From contig NZ_JABEKX010000005.1 of NCBI RefSeq assembly GCF_013407595.1, positions 1 to 64,000 of the forward strand: 64,000 nt of DNA, in the 5' to 3' direction. The notes below the pieces were generated by a model. That model did no database searches, was not told the origin of the DNA, and was given only the letters and a program-made list of their open reading frames with translations. Shown one piece after another: positions 15,047 through 24,306 of this stretch. How positions within the stretch are numbered: the stretch's first letter is position 1; the number at the start of each line of letters is the position of its first letter. A program made the position numbers and the translations under genes. Origin of the DNA: Lacticaseibacillus absianus. GTDB lineage: Bacteria > Bacillota > Bacilli > Lactobacillales > Lactobacillaceae.

Positions 15047-16246
15047 ATGACGAAAGTATTAGCGATCAACGCAGGGAGCTCAACGCTGAAGTGGAAGCTC
15101 TTCGACATGCCCGAAGAAGTGGAGCTGGCCGATGGTTTGATCGATCGCCTCGGTCAGCCGGAGTCGACCGTGAAGATCAAGTACGGCGGGCAGGTCTACC
15201 GCTCAGGGCAGCCGATCCGCAACTACCATGAGGCTGTCGCGGATGTGATGACCCAGCTCAAGGACCTTGGCTTGGTCCGCCACCTGCACGAGATCAGTGG
15301 GGTCGGTCACCGCGTGGTCGCAGGCGGTGAGCGGTACAGCGAATCCGTGGTGATCACCCCGGAGGTGCTGCAGCACATCGAGGCGCTCGGCGAGTTTGCC
15401 CCGTTGCACAACCCGGTCGAGGCGAAGTACATCGACATCTTCCGCCGCGAGATGCCGTGGGCGGTGCACGTCGCCGTGTTCGACACGGCGTTTCACCAGA
15501 CCATGTCGGCGGAGAATTTTCTCTACAGCATCCCGTACCAGTACTACCAACAGTACGGGGCGCGCAAGTACGGGGCGCACGGGACCTCCGTGCGCTACGT
15601 CGCCCAGCGCGCAGCGACGCTTCTGCATCGCCCCAGCGGCCCGCTACGGCTGGTGGTGATGCACCTCGGCTCGGTCTCCAGCGTCACCGCGGTGCGCGAC
15701 GGTCGCTCCGTCGACACCTCGATGGGCTTCACGCCGGTCGTCGGCGTGACCATGGGCACGCGCAGCGGCGACGTCGATCCGTCGCTGCTCGCCTACCTGA
15801 TGGGCAAGCTGGGCTTGACGGATATCAATGACATGATCACCATTTTGAACCAAAAATCCGGCCTGCTGGGCCTCTCCGAGCTTTCGCCGGACCAGCGCGA
15901 CCTGGAGGCGGTGGAGGACGAGGCGCCGCTGGCGAAGCTCGCGCTGGACATCTACGCCAACCGCGTTGCCAAGTACGTCGGGAGCTACGCCGCGGTGATG
16001 AACGGCATCGATGCCTTGGTCTTCACCGGTGGCGTGGGCGAGAACGGCGGCGAGATGCGCGCGCGCATCATGCAGCACCTGACCTACCTGGGCGCGACCA
16101 TCGACCCCGAGGCGAATCAGGCCCGCGGTAAGGAGATCGACCTGACCGCGCCGGGTGCGGCGGTCCGTACACTGGTCGTGCCGACCAACGAGGAGCTGAT
16201 GATCGTCCGGGACGTCTACGGCTTCGAGGACGTGCGCACCCACTGA
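15047..16246 (+). CDS. ackA: Acetate kinase
   Basis: A 399-residue kinase with the acetokinase signatures VLAINAGSSTLKWKLF at the start, VHVAVFDTAFHQTM, HGTSVRYVA, HLGSVSSVTAVRDG and FTGGVGENGGEMR. It interconverts acetyl-phosphate plus ADP and acetate plus ATP in the cytoplasm. This is the energy-yielding step after phosphoketolase, which is encoded at 21033. ATG at 15047 has AAAGGAAG upstream; the longer frame from 15014 lacks one. It is probably cotranscribed with rarA. Confidence 0.93.
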   Translation: MTKVLAINAGSSTLKWKLFDMPEEVELADGLIDRLGQPESTVKIKYGGQVYRSGQPIRNYHEAVADVMTQLKDLGLVRHLHEISGVGHRVVAGGERYSESVVITPEVLQHIEALGEFAPLHNPVEAKYIDIFRREMPWAVHVAVFDTAFHQTMSAENFLYSIPYQYYQQYGARKYGAHGTSVRYVAQRAATLLHRPSGPLRLVVMHLGSVSSVTAVRDGRSVDTSMGFTPVVGVTMGTRSGDVDPSLLAYLMGKLGLTDINDMITILNQKSGLLGLSELSPDQRDLEAVEDEAPLAKLALDIYANRVAKYVGSYAAVMNGIDALVFTGGVGENGGEMRARIMQHLTYLGATIDPEANQARGKEIDLTAPGAAVRTLVVPTNEELMIVRDVYGFEDVRTH

Positions 16247-16302
16247 CCGTAGCTGACCGAACGCGTTTGTCGCGTTCGGGTGGCCATGGTATAGACAAAG
16301 CG

Positions 16303-16349
16303 GAGGTCTGCCAGACCGGCGTGAAAGCGCGGGGCGGCAGACCTCTTTT
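16303..16349 (+). terminator. Terminator of ackA
   Basis: Perfect 10-bp outer stem GAGGTCTGCC/GGCAGACCTC (16303-16312 with 16336-16345) followed by TTTT. Another 9-bp hairpin lies just upstream at about 16258-16280. Confidence 0.75.
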
Positions 16350-17219
16350 GGCTGTTTTTCGGGCGGTGGGGCAGCGCACAATATTGTGGCTTTGGGGGGG
16401 CTGACGTTGGGCGGGGACTCACCAACGGTTGGGTGCTTGCTGACTGCTTCCCGACTTTCGTCGAGCTGCGGACTCGCAACGCGGGCATGTCTTGCTTCCG
16501 TTCGGCTTCGCCTCACGCCGCAGGACACATGAAGCATCGCTGCATGTGTCAGCTACGCCGGACACCTTGGACCCATGAGCGGTCCAAGGCGCCCGGCTAG
16601 GCTAGTCGTCCCGCTAAGCCCACGAGTTCTCCGCTCTGGTTCGTCGAGCTGCGAAGCGCATGTGGGTGCGGTCTAAGTCGTCCCAACGCAAGGCCCAAGC
16701 CCGGGGCCTCACGTTAGGCCGCCTTAGCCCAACCCGCATGACCGCGCTTCTCCGCTCTGGAGTTTTCAGACGCACCAAAGCCGCCCTCAGGGCACCTGAG
16801 GACGCCTTTGGCTGACTACCGCGGCTGCCCCGCGGGGGCGCCCGGCCGGGGGTGAACGGTCTGCCATCGACCGGCCGGGTGGTGACGCGGTCAGTCTGCG
16901 TCACCGTCTTGATTATCCCGCCAGATTCAGACCGTCTGGCGTGGCAGCGTGCAGTTGCACCGATCACCACCGTCTTGCCTTGTGCCCGGTGGTGTCATCC
17001 GACTTAGACCAGCTAACGTGAGCATACTCATCACGCCTCACCGTATCGATACTCCGGCCTAGCCTACTGAGGAAGCAATATCCCCTGGATGATTTCGGCT
17101 ACCCGTCGGTGAACGACCGCGTTGCGCTGACGCGATCACCAGGCGAGCTCCCCTTGGATTATCTGCAGTCTACTGCGGGCCCGTGGGTTTGACAACTAAA
17201 ACGACTCGGCCCGGACACC
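16350..17219. other. 870-bp noncoding region rich in hairpins
   Basis: No convincing ORF. Stable inverted repeats follow one another: 16524-16531/16543-16550 (8 bp), 16565-16573/16581-16589 (9 bp, loop CATGAGC), 16775-16811 (long imperfect stem), 16881-16888/16898-16905 (8 bp), 16920-16925/16935-16940 (6 bp) and 16965-16972/16987-16994 (8 bp). The first third is related to the repeats at 2332-2515. It lies between the terminators of two convergent units. It could be a structured RNA gene, repeat debris or both. RNase P, tmRNA, 6S and SRP RNA motifs were looked for and not seen. Confidence 0.4.
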
Positions 17220-17253
17220 AAAACAACGCGCCCCATCAGGAGGCGCGTTGTTT
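17220..17253 (-). terminator. Terminator of the YhgE/Pip gene
   Basis: Perfect 12-bp stem AAACAACGCGCC/GGCGCGTTGTTT (17221-17232 with 17242-17253). On the minus strand the stem ends in TTT and lies just past the stop at 17261. Confidence 0.7.
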
Positions 17254-17260
17254 GCTCGGA

Positions 17261-19798
17261 TCATTTTTCGACCGCTTGGAGCTTCTGGTTGTCATCCAGC
17301 TGGGAGACACCCATCAGGTGCTTGCGCTGGAGCCATTGCATGACGACCCAGAGCAAGGCCAGGGAAGCGCCGGCGACGCCGATCAGGAAGATGATCGCGC
17401 CGGTGATCGTGTGACTGGCGATCCCGCTGGTCAGGGCCTGACGGAAGCCCATGATCGAGTAGCTCATCGGCAGGAATGGGTGGATGGCGTTGTAGAACCC
17501 GTTGGTGATCTCCATCGGGAACGTCCCGCCGGCCCCACCGAGTTGCAGCATCAGGAGGACCATCGCGACGAAGCGGCCTGGATTATCCAGCCACATGGAC
17601 AGGAACATGACCAGGTACATCGAGGCGAGCGCGAACAGCCAAGCGAACAGGTAGAACAGCCCGACGTGTTGCACTTGCAGGCCGAACGCCATGATCATCG
17701 TGGCCTCGACCAGGGCCATGCCGGTCGCCACGAGGCCACCGAGCACGATCTTGGAGAGGAACCACTGCGTTGCCGTTCCCCCTTCGTGGGACACTTTGCG
17801 GATCGGGTAGGCAAAGTTGAAGACCAGTGCGCCGACGTACAGGGCGAGAGACAGGACGTAAGGTGCCAGCGCGTGGCCGTAGTTGGCGACCTTGCTGAAG
17901 AAGGTGTGGTTGACCTTCGTCGGCGCGGCCATCATGTCGGCGGTCTTATCGGTCAGATTGATGCCGTTGACCTGCTTGGCGCCAGACTTCAGGGCCTTTG
18001 CCAGCGTCTTGGACCCGTCCTTGAGCTGGCCGGCACCATCGGTGAGCTGACTGCTGTTGTTGGTCAACTGCGTGGTGCCGTCGAGGAGCTGGGACACGCC
18101 GTCCGTCAGCTGTGGCAGCTGCGCGGCACCGGCGGTCAGCTTGGTGGCGAGCTCGTTGCTACCAGCTTGAAGTTGGCTGACGCCACTGGTGAGTTGTGGC
18201 AGTTGGCTACTCATTGTGCCGAGACCGCCAGCCAGCTGGGTGGCGCCGCTGTTCAGGGCCTGGCTGTTGGCGCTGAGCTGTTGCGCACCGGCGTCAAGTT
18301 GCTTGATGCCGGCGAGCAGCGCGGGCATGCCGGCCGTGAGCTTCTGGGTGCCGTCATTGAGTCCAGTCATGCCATCGGTCAGTTCCTTGCCTTTGGCGAC
18401 TAGCTGCTGGCTACCGGCTAGTAGCTGCGTGAGCGAACCGGCTTTTGTGATATCCTCGTTAGTCGCTGTGGCGGCACTGAGCGCCGCCATCAGCTGCTGG
18501 CTACCGGCCTGCAAGGTGTTGAGCCCTGCGTACAGGGTTTCCTTGTCGGTATCGCTGGCGTTACCGGTGGCAGTGCTTTGGGTAGTCGCAAACGTGTTGA
18601 AGTCCGCGTACATCTTGTTGAGTGACTGCATGGCAGCGGAATCGTCGTCAAGCCCGGCCGCCTTGAGCTGTGCCTTTGCTTTGTTGTAGTCCATGACAAC
18701 GGCAAAGCCTTGCGTGGTGGCATCGGACTTGGTTTTGGCCACGCGGGCCTTGATGGCATCAACGCCATCACTGATCTGCTGGAGCCCGCCTTGCAGCTTG
18801 GTAAAGCTTGCTGGGAGCTGCTTGATACCGGCGTCAAGCTGGGTGACGCCGGCGACGTACTCGCTGGTGCCTTTGGTCAGATCGCTGCTGCCTTTTTGAA
18901 GCTTGGCGACCTGCGCGGGATCGATCTGATCCGTTTCGGTTTTCATCGTGTGAATTCCAGCGGTCAGCTTGGTGCTGCCGGCGGTGTACGCCGCGACCCC
19001 GCTTTGCAACTGGTTGGCCCCGCTGTTCAGCTGTGTCACGCCGCTGGTAAGCGGCCCAACCTTGCTGCCCAGCGTGTTGAGCCCGTTGTTGATCTTCGTG
19101 GCCCCGGCCGCGGCGGCCTTCATCTGGCTCGTCAGCGGGCTGACCTTCAGGCTCATGGTCTGGATCCCGTCGTGCACTTTGGAAACGCCGACCGTATAGG
19201 TGTCAATGCCGTCGTCCAGCTTGACAGTCCCTTCGTTGAGCTGCGTGGCCCCGCTGGCCGCCGTCTTGAAGCCTTTGCCGACCGTTTTGATCTGGTCAAA
19301 AATGGCGCTGGCGTAAGCGTTCGTGACGTTGGCGCGGATCTCCTTGTCGAGCTTGTCGACACCGATACCGGAGATGACCTGGCTCAGATAGTTCAGGGAG
19401 TCGTTGGTCTTGTAGGTCAGCTGCATTTTCTTCGGGTGCTCATCCAACAGCGTTGCGGCGTTCTTGGAGAAGTTCGAAGGGATCGTGACGACCGTGTAGT
19501 ACTTGTTGTCTTTCAGTCCTTTGGCGGCCTGCTTGGCGGTCACGAACCGCCAGCCGAGCTCATGGTTCTTCTTGAGCTTCTTGACCGTTTGCTTCCCGAC
19601 GTCAAGTGTCGTGCCTTGGTACTTGACGGACTGGTCGTTATTGACGACGGCGACGGGCAGGGCCTGCGTGTCGCCGTAAGGATCCCACACGGACTTCAGG
19701 AAGAAGACACAGTATAGGAAGGGGATGATCATGATGACCAGCACGGACAGCATGATCAGCTTGTTTTTCTTGATGAAGCCGAACTCATCTTTGATCAT
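17261..19798 (-). CDS. YhgE/Pip domain membrane protein
   Basis: An 845-residue protein with one N-terminal helix (about 13-34). A very long extracellular part follows, with dozens of short G-x-x-x-L repeats such as GVTQLNSGANQLQSG, GLNDGTQKL and GAQQLSANSQAL, which form extended coiled coil. Six C-terminal helices (about 645-830) belong to the ABC-2 membrane fold. YhgE/Pip proteins include phage receptors (Lactococcus Pip) and are linked to type VII-like secretion or drug efflux, but the cellular role is unsettled. It is cotranscribed with a TetR gene upstream (33-bp gap). Confidence 0.88.
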   Translation of the reverse strand: MIKDEFGFIKKNKLIMLSVLVIMIIPFLYCVFFLKSVWDPYGDTQALPVAVVNNDQSVKYQGTTLDVGKQTVKKLKKNHELGWRFVTAKQAAKGLKDNKYYTVVTIPSNFSKNAATLLDEHPKKMQLTYKTNDSLNYLSQVISGIGVDKLDKEIRANVTNAYASAIFDQIKTVGKGFKTAASGATQLNEGTVKLDDGIDTYTVGVSKVHDGIQTMSLKVSPLTSQMKAAAAGATKINNGLNTLGSKVGPLTSGVTQLNSGANQLQSGVAAYTAGSTKLTAGIHTMKTETDQIDPAQVAKLQKGSSDLTKGTSEYVAGVTQLDAGIKQLPASFTKLQGGLQQISDGVDAIKARVAKTKSDATTQGFAVVMDYNKAKAQLKAAGLDDDSAAMQSLNKMYADFNTFATTQSTATGNASDTDKETLYAGLNTLQAGSQQLMAALSAATATNEDITKAGSLTQLLAGSQQLVAKGKELTDGMTGLNDGTQKLTAGMPALLAGIKQLDAGAQQLSANSQALNSGATQLAGGLGTMSSQLPQLTSGVSQLQAGSNELATKLTAGAAQLPQLTDGVSQLLDGTTQLTNNSSQLTDGAGQLKDGSKTLAKALKSGAKQVNGINLTDKTADMMAAPTKVNHTFFSKVANYGHALAPYVLSLALYVGALVFNFAYPIRKVSHEGGTATQWFLSKIVLGGLVATGMALVEATMIMAFGLQVQHVGLFYLFAWLFALASMYLVMFLSMWLDNPGRFVAMVLLMLQLGGAGGTFPMEITNGFYNAIHPFLPMSYSIMGFRQALTSGIASHTITGAIIFLIGVAGASLALLWVVMQWLQRKHLMGVSQLDDNQKLQAVEK

Positions 19799-19830
19799 AT
19801 CTTATGAAACACTCCTTCATGCGGCCGCGC

Positions 19831-20400
19831 TCACGCGTCGGCCGCGACTTCATTGAGGTACAACGTCGTCAGCTGCGAATAGGAATCGGCCTGGTCAGGG
19901 TCGGGAGGCAAAAAGCCCATCACCTCGAGCACGGAGAACCCGAGCACGCTGGAGATCAGCGCCTGGACGTAGGCCTCGTGGGACATGTGACGCAGCTTGA
20001 CGTGGTTGATCAGCCGCTTGAGCAGCTGGATCACTTTGCCGGTCGCCTGGACGAATGGGCTGTTCTCCGGGTAGTGGTGCACGTAGTAGATCAGCTGCAC
20101 CAGCGCGCCGTGCGACTGGAAGAACGCGTGGGCGTTCTCGGCGTAAGCTTGTAGCGCTGCACGGCCCGACAAGCCCGTCGCCGCTTCGATCAGCTGGGCG
20201 TACAGGGTCGTCATGAACTCGGTGCCCATCGCCTCGATCACGCCATCGATGTTGTCGTAGTAGTTGTACAGCGACTGCGACCGGATATCGAGGCGCTTGG
20301 CGAGCGTCTGGAATGAGAGCTGTTGGAACCCGTCTTCGCATGCGATCGTCTGAGCAGCGGCCACGATCTTCTGGTGATCGAGCGTCCGGTGTTTGACCAT
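19831..20400 (-). CDS. TetR/AcrR-family regulator
   Basis: A 189-residue repressor-type protein. The N-terminal HTH (about 10-55) reads KIVAAAQTIACEDGFQQLSFQTLAKRLDIRSQ followed by SLYNYYDNIDGV. The C-terminal ligand domain has the WHG-like pattern near ISSVLGFSVLEVMGF. It precedes the YhgE/Pip gene in the same direction, so it most likely controls that operon. A good ribosome binding site (AAAGGAG) lies before ATG. Palindromes at 20485-20497 and 20505-20517 are operator candidates. Confidence 0.87.
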   Translation of the reverse strand: MVKHRTLDHQKIVAAAQTIACEDGFQQLSFQTLAKRLDIRSQSLYNYYDNIDGVIEAMGTEFMTTLYAQLIEAATGLSGRAALQAYAENAHAFFQSHGALVQLIYYVHHYPENSPFVQATGKVIQLLKRLINHVKLRHMSHEAYVQALISSVLGFSVLEVMGFLPPDPDQADSYSQLTTLYLNEVAADA

Positions 20401-20484
20401 GGTGAGACTCCTTTCGTTGGCTAGTATTCTGCTTAATGAATATTACGAAAAGTAAATATAGACCGAATCGCTGAAGAATGCAAG

Positions 20485-20517
20485 CTACAATTTGTAGTTT
20501 AAGTCCAAAAGTTTTGG
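20485..20517. promoter_or_regulatory. Palindromes upstream of tetR
   Basis: CTACAATTTGTAG (20485-20497) and CCAAAAGTTTTGG (20505-20517) are short perfect inverted repeats about 85-115 bases upstream of the tetR start. Either could be an operator. Confidence 0.3.
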
Positions 20518-20522
20518 CCCTG

Positions 20523-20565
20523 GAGACGTCAAGGGGGGTGAGACTTGACGTCTCACCCCCCTTGA
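20523..20565. terminator. Two overlapping, mutually exclusive hairpins
   Basis: Hairpin B pairs 20529-20544 with 20550-20565 (16 bp perfect, loop TTGAC). Hairpin A pairs 20523-20533 with 20544-20554 (11 bp perfect, loop 10). They share bases and cannot coexist. There is no T-run on either strand, so this is not a standard terminator. It lies between the tetR promoter region and the stop of the 52-residue gene. Confidence 0.5.
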
Positions 20566-20580
20566 TAACGATGACTTAGG

Positions 20581-20739
20581 CTACGCTTGGCGGCCGCCTT
20601 GATGACGGTCCAGCGCCACCACGGCGACCATCAGCGCCGCCACGACGACGGCCTCGATGGCAGCGTGAAACGTGATCAGCAGCGCGAGCGCGCAGGCCGC
20701 GAAGCCGAGAATGACCCAATCGAACGATGAGAATTTCAT
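20581..20739 (-). CDS. Small hydrophobic protein, 52 residues
   Basis: Starts MKFSSFDWVILGFAACALALL with AAAGGAGAGG at good distance. The first half and the segment EAVVVAALMVAVVAL are hydrophobic, giving two membrane-spanning segments with a basic tail DRHQGGRQA. No family recognised. It is upstream of and codirectional with tetR, but the alternative hairpins between them make cotranscription doubtful. Confidence 0.55.
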   Translation of the reverse strand: MKFSSFDWVILGFAACALALLITFHAAIEAVVVAALMVAVVALDRHQGGRQA

Positions 20740-20946
20740 CTGTATCCTCTCCTTTGAAGACCCGGCCGAGTGTCTGGCGGTCGGTGGGTGCGCCCCCGCA
20801 CCCCGATCTCACCCATAGTGTACCACCACCGCGAGGCGACGGCGTGATGAATTGGGCAGGGCGGGCGAATTGCCTGGCACAAGCATATTCGTTGGGGGTC
20901 ACGCGGTTGGTGGCCTATACTAAAACTAAGTAGATGTCACGACAAT

Positions 20947-20999
20947 TTAAGCACTTTTAAGCGGAATTAAGTGATTTTTGTTTTTCCAGGTGGTATACT
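20947..20999 (+). promoter_or_regulatory. xfp promoter with three TTAAG direct repeats
   Basis: TTAAG occurs at 20947, 20957 and 20967 with exactly 10-base periods, just upstream of where the -35 box should be. TATACT lies at 20994-20999, with transcription start expected near 21006. The repeats resemble those before the ABC/two-component operon at 4753-4791, suggesting control by an OmpR-family response regulator. Confidence 0.5.
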
Positions 21000-21032
21000 G
21001 AAGCCAACAATTCAAAAAAGGGTGGTATCGTC

Positions 21033-23408
21033 ATGACGACAGCCGTTGACTATTCTTCACAAGACTACTTTGACAAAATGACCGCATACTGGCGGGCAAC
21101 GAACTACATCTCCGTGGGGCAGCTCTACCTCGCGGATAACCCGCTACTGAAGCGCCCGCTGGAATCCGGCGACGTGAAGTTCTATCCGATCGGCCACTGG
21201 GGCACGATCTCTGGCCAAAACTTCATCTACACGCACCTGAACCGGGTGATCAACAAATATGACCTGAACATGTTCTACATCGAAGGCCCTGGTCACGGTG
21301 GCCAAGTGATGATCTCCAACGCCTACCTCGATGGCACCTACACCGAGACTTACCCGAATATCACGCAGGACGCTAAGGGCATGAAGATCCTCTTCAAGCG
21401 CTTCTCCTTCCCGGGTGGGGCGGCGAGCCACGCCAACGCGCAGATCCCAGGCTCCATTCACGAAGGGGGCGAGCTCGGTTACGCGCTGAGCCATGCGACC
21501 GGCGCGATCCTCGACAACCCCGACGTGATCGCCGCGGCGGTGACCGGTGACGGGGAGACCGAGACTGGCCCACTGGCGGCTAGCTGGTTCTCCAACACCT
21601 TCATCAACCCGATCACCGATGGCGCGGTCCTGCCGATCGTGCACATGAACGGGTTCAAGATCTCCAACCCGACCATCCTGTCGCGCAAGTCCGATGACGA
21701 TCTGCGCAAGTACTTCGAGGGGATGGGCTGGGACCCGTACTTCGTCGAGGGCGACGATGCGGACAAGCTCAACCCGCTGATGGCTAAGGCGATGGACACC
21801 GCCATTGAGAAGATCAAGGCGATCCAGAAGCACGCCCGCGAGACCGGTGACGCGACGATGCCGCATTGGCCAGTGCTGATCGTGCGCACACCGAAGGGCT
21901 GGACTGGCCCGAAGAGCTGGGACGGCGAGCCGATCGAAGGCTCCTTCCGTGCCCACCAGATCCCGATCCCAGTCAAGCGTGACGACATGACCCATGCAGA
22001 GTCGCTCGAAGACTGGCTGAAGTCCTACAAGCCAGAGGAGCTGTTCGACGACAACGGCGTGTTGAAGCCGGAGCTGAAGGCGCTGACCCCGAAGGGCGAC
22101 AAGCGCATGGCGGCTAACCCGATCACGAACATGGGCTACAACACTAAGCCACTGGTGCTGCCAGACTTCCGCGACTATGCGCTGGACAACACCGAGCGTG
22201 GCAAGAACGTGAAGCAAGACATGCTCGTCTGGTCGGACTACCTGCGCGACATGATCCGCCACAACCCGGACAACTTCCGCGTCTTTGGCCCAGATGAGAC
22301 GATGAGTAACCGCCTGTACGGCTTGTTCGAAGCGACGAACCGGCAGTGGTTAGAACCGATCGATCCGAACGGTTGCGACGAGAAGCTGGCCCCGGCTGGC
22401 CGGATCATCGACTCGCAGCTCTCCGAGCACCAGGCGGAAGGCTTCGCCGAGGGGTACACGCTGACTGGCCGCCACGGGCTGTTCACCTCCTACGAGGCGT
22501 TCCTGCGCGTCGTGGATTCCATGCTGACGCAGCACTTCAAGTGGATGCGCGAAGCCAGCAAGGAGCAGTGGCACAAGCCGTACCCGTCCTTGAACGTGGT
22601 CTCCACCTCCACCAGCTTCCAGCAGGATCATAATGGCTACACCCACCAGGATCCAGGGATCTTGACCCATCTGGCGGAGAAAAAAGGCGAGTTCATCCGC
22701 GAGTACCTGCCGGCGGACGCCAACTCCCTGCTGGCGATCTCGCCGAAGCTGTTCACCAGCCAGAACACGATCAACCTGCTGATCGCCTCTAAGCAGCCAC
22801 GGCCGCAGTTCTTCTCCATCGACGAGGCGCAGGTGCTGGCGACGAACGGGTTGAAGCGCATCGACTGGGCCTCCAACGATGACGGGGTGGCACCAGACGT
22901 CGTGATCGCGGCGGCCGGGACCGAACCGAACATGGAGAGCCTGGCGGCGATCAACTTGCTGCATGCCAGCTTCCCAGACCTGAAGATCCGCTTCATCAAC
23001 GTGGTTGACCTGCTGAAGTTGCGGTCGCCAGAGCGTGACCCACGCGGCCTGAGCGACGAGGCATTCGATCGCTACTTCACCACCGACGCGCCGATCTTCT
23101 TCGGCTTCCACGGGTTCGAAGACCTGATCCGCGACATCTTCTTCGACCGGCACAACCACAACCTGCACGTGCACGGCTACCGTGAAGAAGGCGCGATCAC
23201 CACGCCGTTCGACATGCGTGTCCTCAACGAGCTCGACCGCTTCCACCTGGCCAAGGACATCATTGCCCATGTGCCTGGCTACGCGGAGAAGGCGGGCGCC
23301 TTCATCCAGAAGATGGACGACACCCTCCAGTACCACCACGATTACATCCGCGAACACGGCGAGGATATCCAAGAAGTCCTCGACTGGACGTGGACGCCGA
23401 TCAAGTAA
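21033..23408 (+). CDS. xfp: Xylulose-5-phosphate/fructose-6-phosphate phosphoketolase
   Basis: A 791-residue thiamine-diphosphate enzyme of normal length. Family signatures include [28 protein letters not shown], the TPP motif [14 protein letters not shown], and the C-terminal [13 protein letters not shown]. It splits xylulose-5-P (or fructose-6-P) with phosphate to acetyl-phosphate plus glyceraldehyde-3-P (or erythrose-4-P). This is the key step of heterofermentative or pentose metabolism and feeds AckA. Strong ribosome binding site AAAGGGTGG, monocistronic, with a palindromic terminator. Confidence 0.96.
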   Translation: MTTAVDYSSQDYFDKMTAYWRATNYISVGQLYLADNPLLKRPLESGDVKFYPIGHWGTISGQNFIYTHLNRVINKYDLNMFYIEGPGHGGQVMISNAYLDGTYTETYPNITQDAKGMKILFKRFSFPGGAASHANAQIPGSIHEGGELGYALSHATGAILDNPDVIAAAVTGDGETETGPLAASWFSNTFINPITDGAVLPIVHMNGFKISNPTILSRKSDDDLRKYFEGMGWDPYFVEGDDADKLNPLMAKAMDTAIEKIKAIQKHARETGDATMPHWPVLIVRTPKGWTGPKSWDGEPIEGSFRAHQIPIPVKRDDMTHAESLEDWLKSYKPEELFDDNGVLKPELKALTPKGDKRMAANPITNMGYNTKPLVLPDFRDYALDNTERGKNVKQDMLVWSDYLRDMIRHNPDNFRVFGPDETMSNRLYGLFEATNRQWLEPIDPNGCDEKLAPAGRIIDSQLSEHQAEGFAEGYTLTGRHGLFTSYEAFLRVVDSMLTQHFKWMREASKEQWHKPYPSLNVVSTSTSFQQDHNGYTHQDPGILTHLAEKKGEFIREYLPADANSLLAISPKLFTSQNTINLLIASKQPRPQFFSIDEAQVLATNGLKRIDWASNDDGVAPDVVIAAAGTEPNMESLAAINLLHASFPDLKIRFINVVDLLKLRSPERDPRGLSDEAFDRYFTTDAPIFFGFHGFEDLIRDIFFDRHNHNLHVHGYREEGAITTPFDMRVLNELDRFHLAKDIIAHVPGYAEKAGAFIQKMDDTLQYHHDYIREHGEDIQEVLDWTWTPIK

Positions 23409-23425
23409 GCAGGCACCCAAAAAGT

Positions 23426-23469
23426 GACGTCAAAAAAGCTGAGCGCATGCGCTCAGCTTTTTTGACGTC
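23426..23469 (+). terminator. Terminator of xfp (perfect 44-base palindrome)
   Basis: Arms of 21 bases (23426-23446 with 23449-23469) including AAAAAAGC/GCTTTTTT, so it works in both directions. Its centre AGCTGAGCGCATGCGCTCAG is shared with the terminator at 39433-39484. Confidence 0.85.
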
Positions 23470-23494
23470 TGCTTGTGATCGGGCGATGGGCTCA

Positions 23495-23710
23495 TCAGTT
23501 GTGGTCGTGCCACCGGTCGAGCTGGGCCTGCAACCGGTCGCGGTGCTTCTCGGCTGCCGCCAGGTCGGCGGTGACTTCCGCTAGCGTGGCACCGCTGGCG
23601 CTGTAGCCTTTGGCCATTGCGGTGGGCGTGTCGACGTCTTCGAGTTGGCGGATGCGCTCGTTCACCGCACTCAGGCGGGCGATCAGGCGATCGAATGGGT
23701 CTGAAGTCAT
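23495..23710 (-). CDS. Small coiled-coil protein, 71 residues
   Basis: Starts MTSDPFDRLIARLSAVNERIRQLEDVD with GAGAGGGGG upstream. The product is almost entirely helical with heptad-like spacing, the second half being LAEVTADLAAAEKHRDRLQAQLDRW. The longer frame from 23800 overlaps the upstream gene and is not used. It is the last gene of a MarR-led unit (24743 to 23495). Function unknown. Confidence 0.6.
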   Translation of the reverse strand: MTSDPFDRLIARLSAVNERIRQLEDVDTPTAMAKGYSASGATLAEVTADLAAAEKHRDRLQAQLDRWHDHN

Positions 23711-23724
23711 CCCTGTACCCCCTC

Positions 23725-24306
23725 TCAGGCGAGGGCCTCTGGCGCTGCCGGCTTTGGCCCTTGACCGCGCCGCGCGAGCACCCAAGCGTCGTAGTTCCAT
23801 TCTTCGGTGAGGCGGCGGTTGTGTCGATAATCCCAGTAGGACTCACGCTCGACTTCCACGATGCGCCCCTGCGCGCTGACCGACACCCAGTTATAGCTGC
23901 CGTTGGGGTGCGCGAATTTGACCCACAGGAGCGAGACGGCGGTGCGCTGACCGGTCGCATCGTGGACGTCACGAGATTGGCGGTCAATGCGCATGAACTG
24001 AAGCGCTGCGGCGTACTGGGGGTCGAGTGCTTGGAACGTGGCCAGCGCGATCGCCAGGGCCGTATCTGTGGCCGGCAAGGGGCCGGTGGTGGTCCGCGCC
24101 GCATCGTTGAAACTGATCAGGCGCTGGTCTTGACCGTAGACCAGCGAAATGTGCGGGGCGAACGGGCGCGCCGGCCCGTTCGCTTGGTAGCGTTCGATCG
24201 TTACGACTTCCTGGTTGCGACGTTCGGTCAGCGTGGCGACTTGACGGTAATCATCGGGTAGGGTGAGCCGCGTCTGGGTGCGGCCGAGCACGATCAATGG
24301 GGTCAT
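23725..24306 (-). CDS. Unknown protein in a MarR operon, 193 residues
   Basis: A soluble protein, MTPLIVLGRTQTRLTLPDDYRQV at the start and NGSYNWVSVSAQGRIVEVERESYW near the end. It has no signal peptide, membrane helix or recognised domain. Its ATG overlaps the stop region of the marR gene by four bases (ATGA-type), so the two are translationally coupled. It may respond to the same signal as MarR. Confidence 0.6.
   Translation of the reverse strand: MTPLIVLGRTQTRLTLPDDYRQVATLTERRNQEVVTIERYQANGPARPFAPHISLVYGQDQRLISFNDAARTTTGPLPATDTALAIALATFQALDPQYAAALQFMRIDRQSRDVHDATGQRTAVSLLWVKFAHPNGSYNWVSVSAQGRIVEVERESYWDYRHNRRLTEEWNYDAWVLARRGQGPKPAAPEALA

Noticed and set aside
16614-16970. 118-codon minus-strand frame in the noncoding region
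   Set aside because: Runs through several stable hairpins, very Arg-rich, no ribosome binding site, no family.
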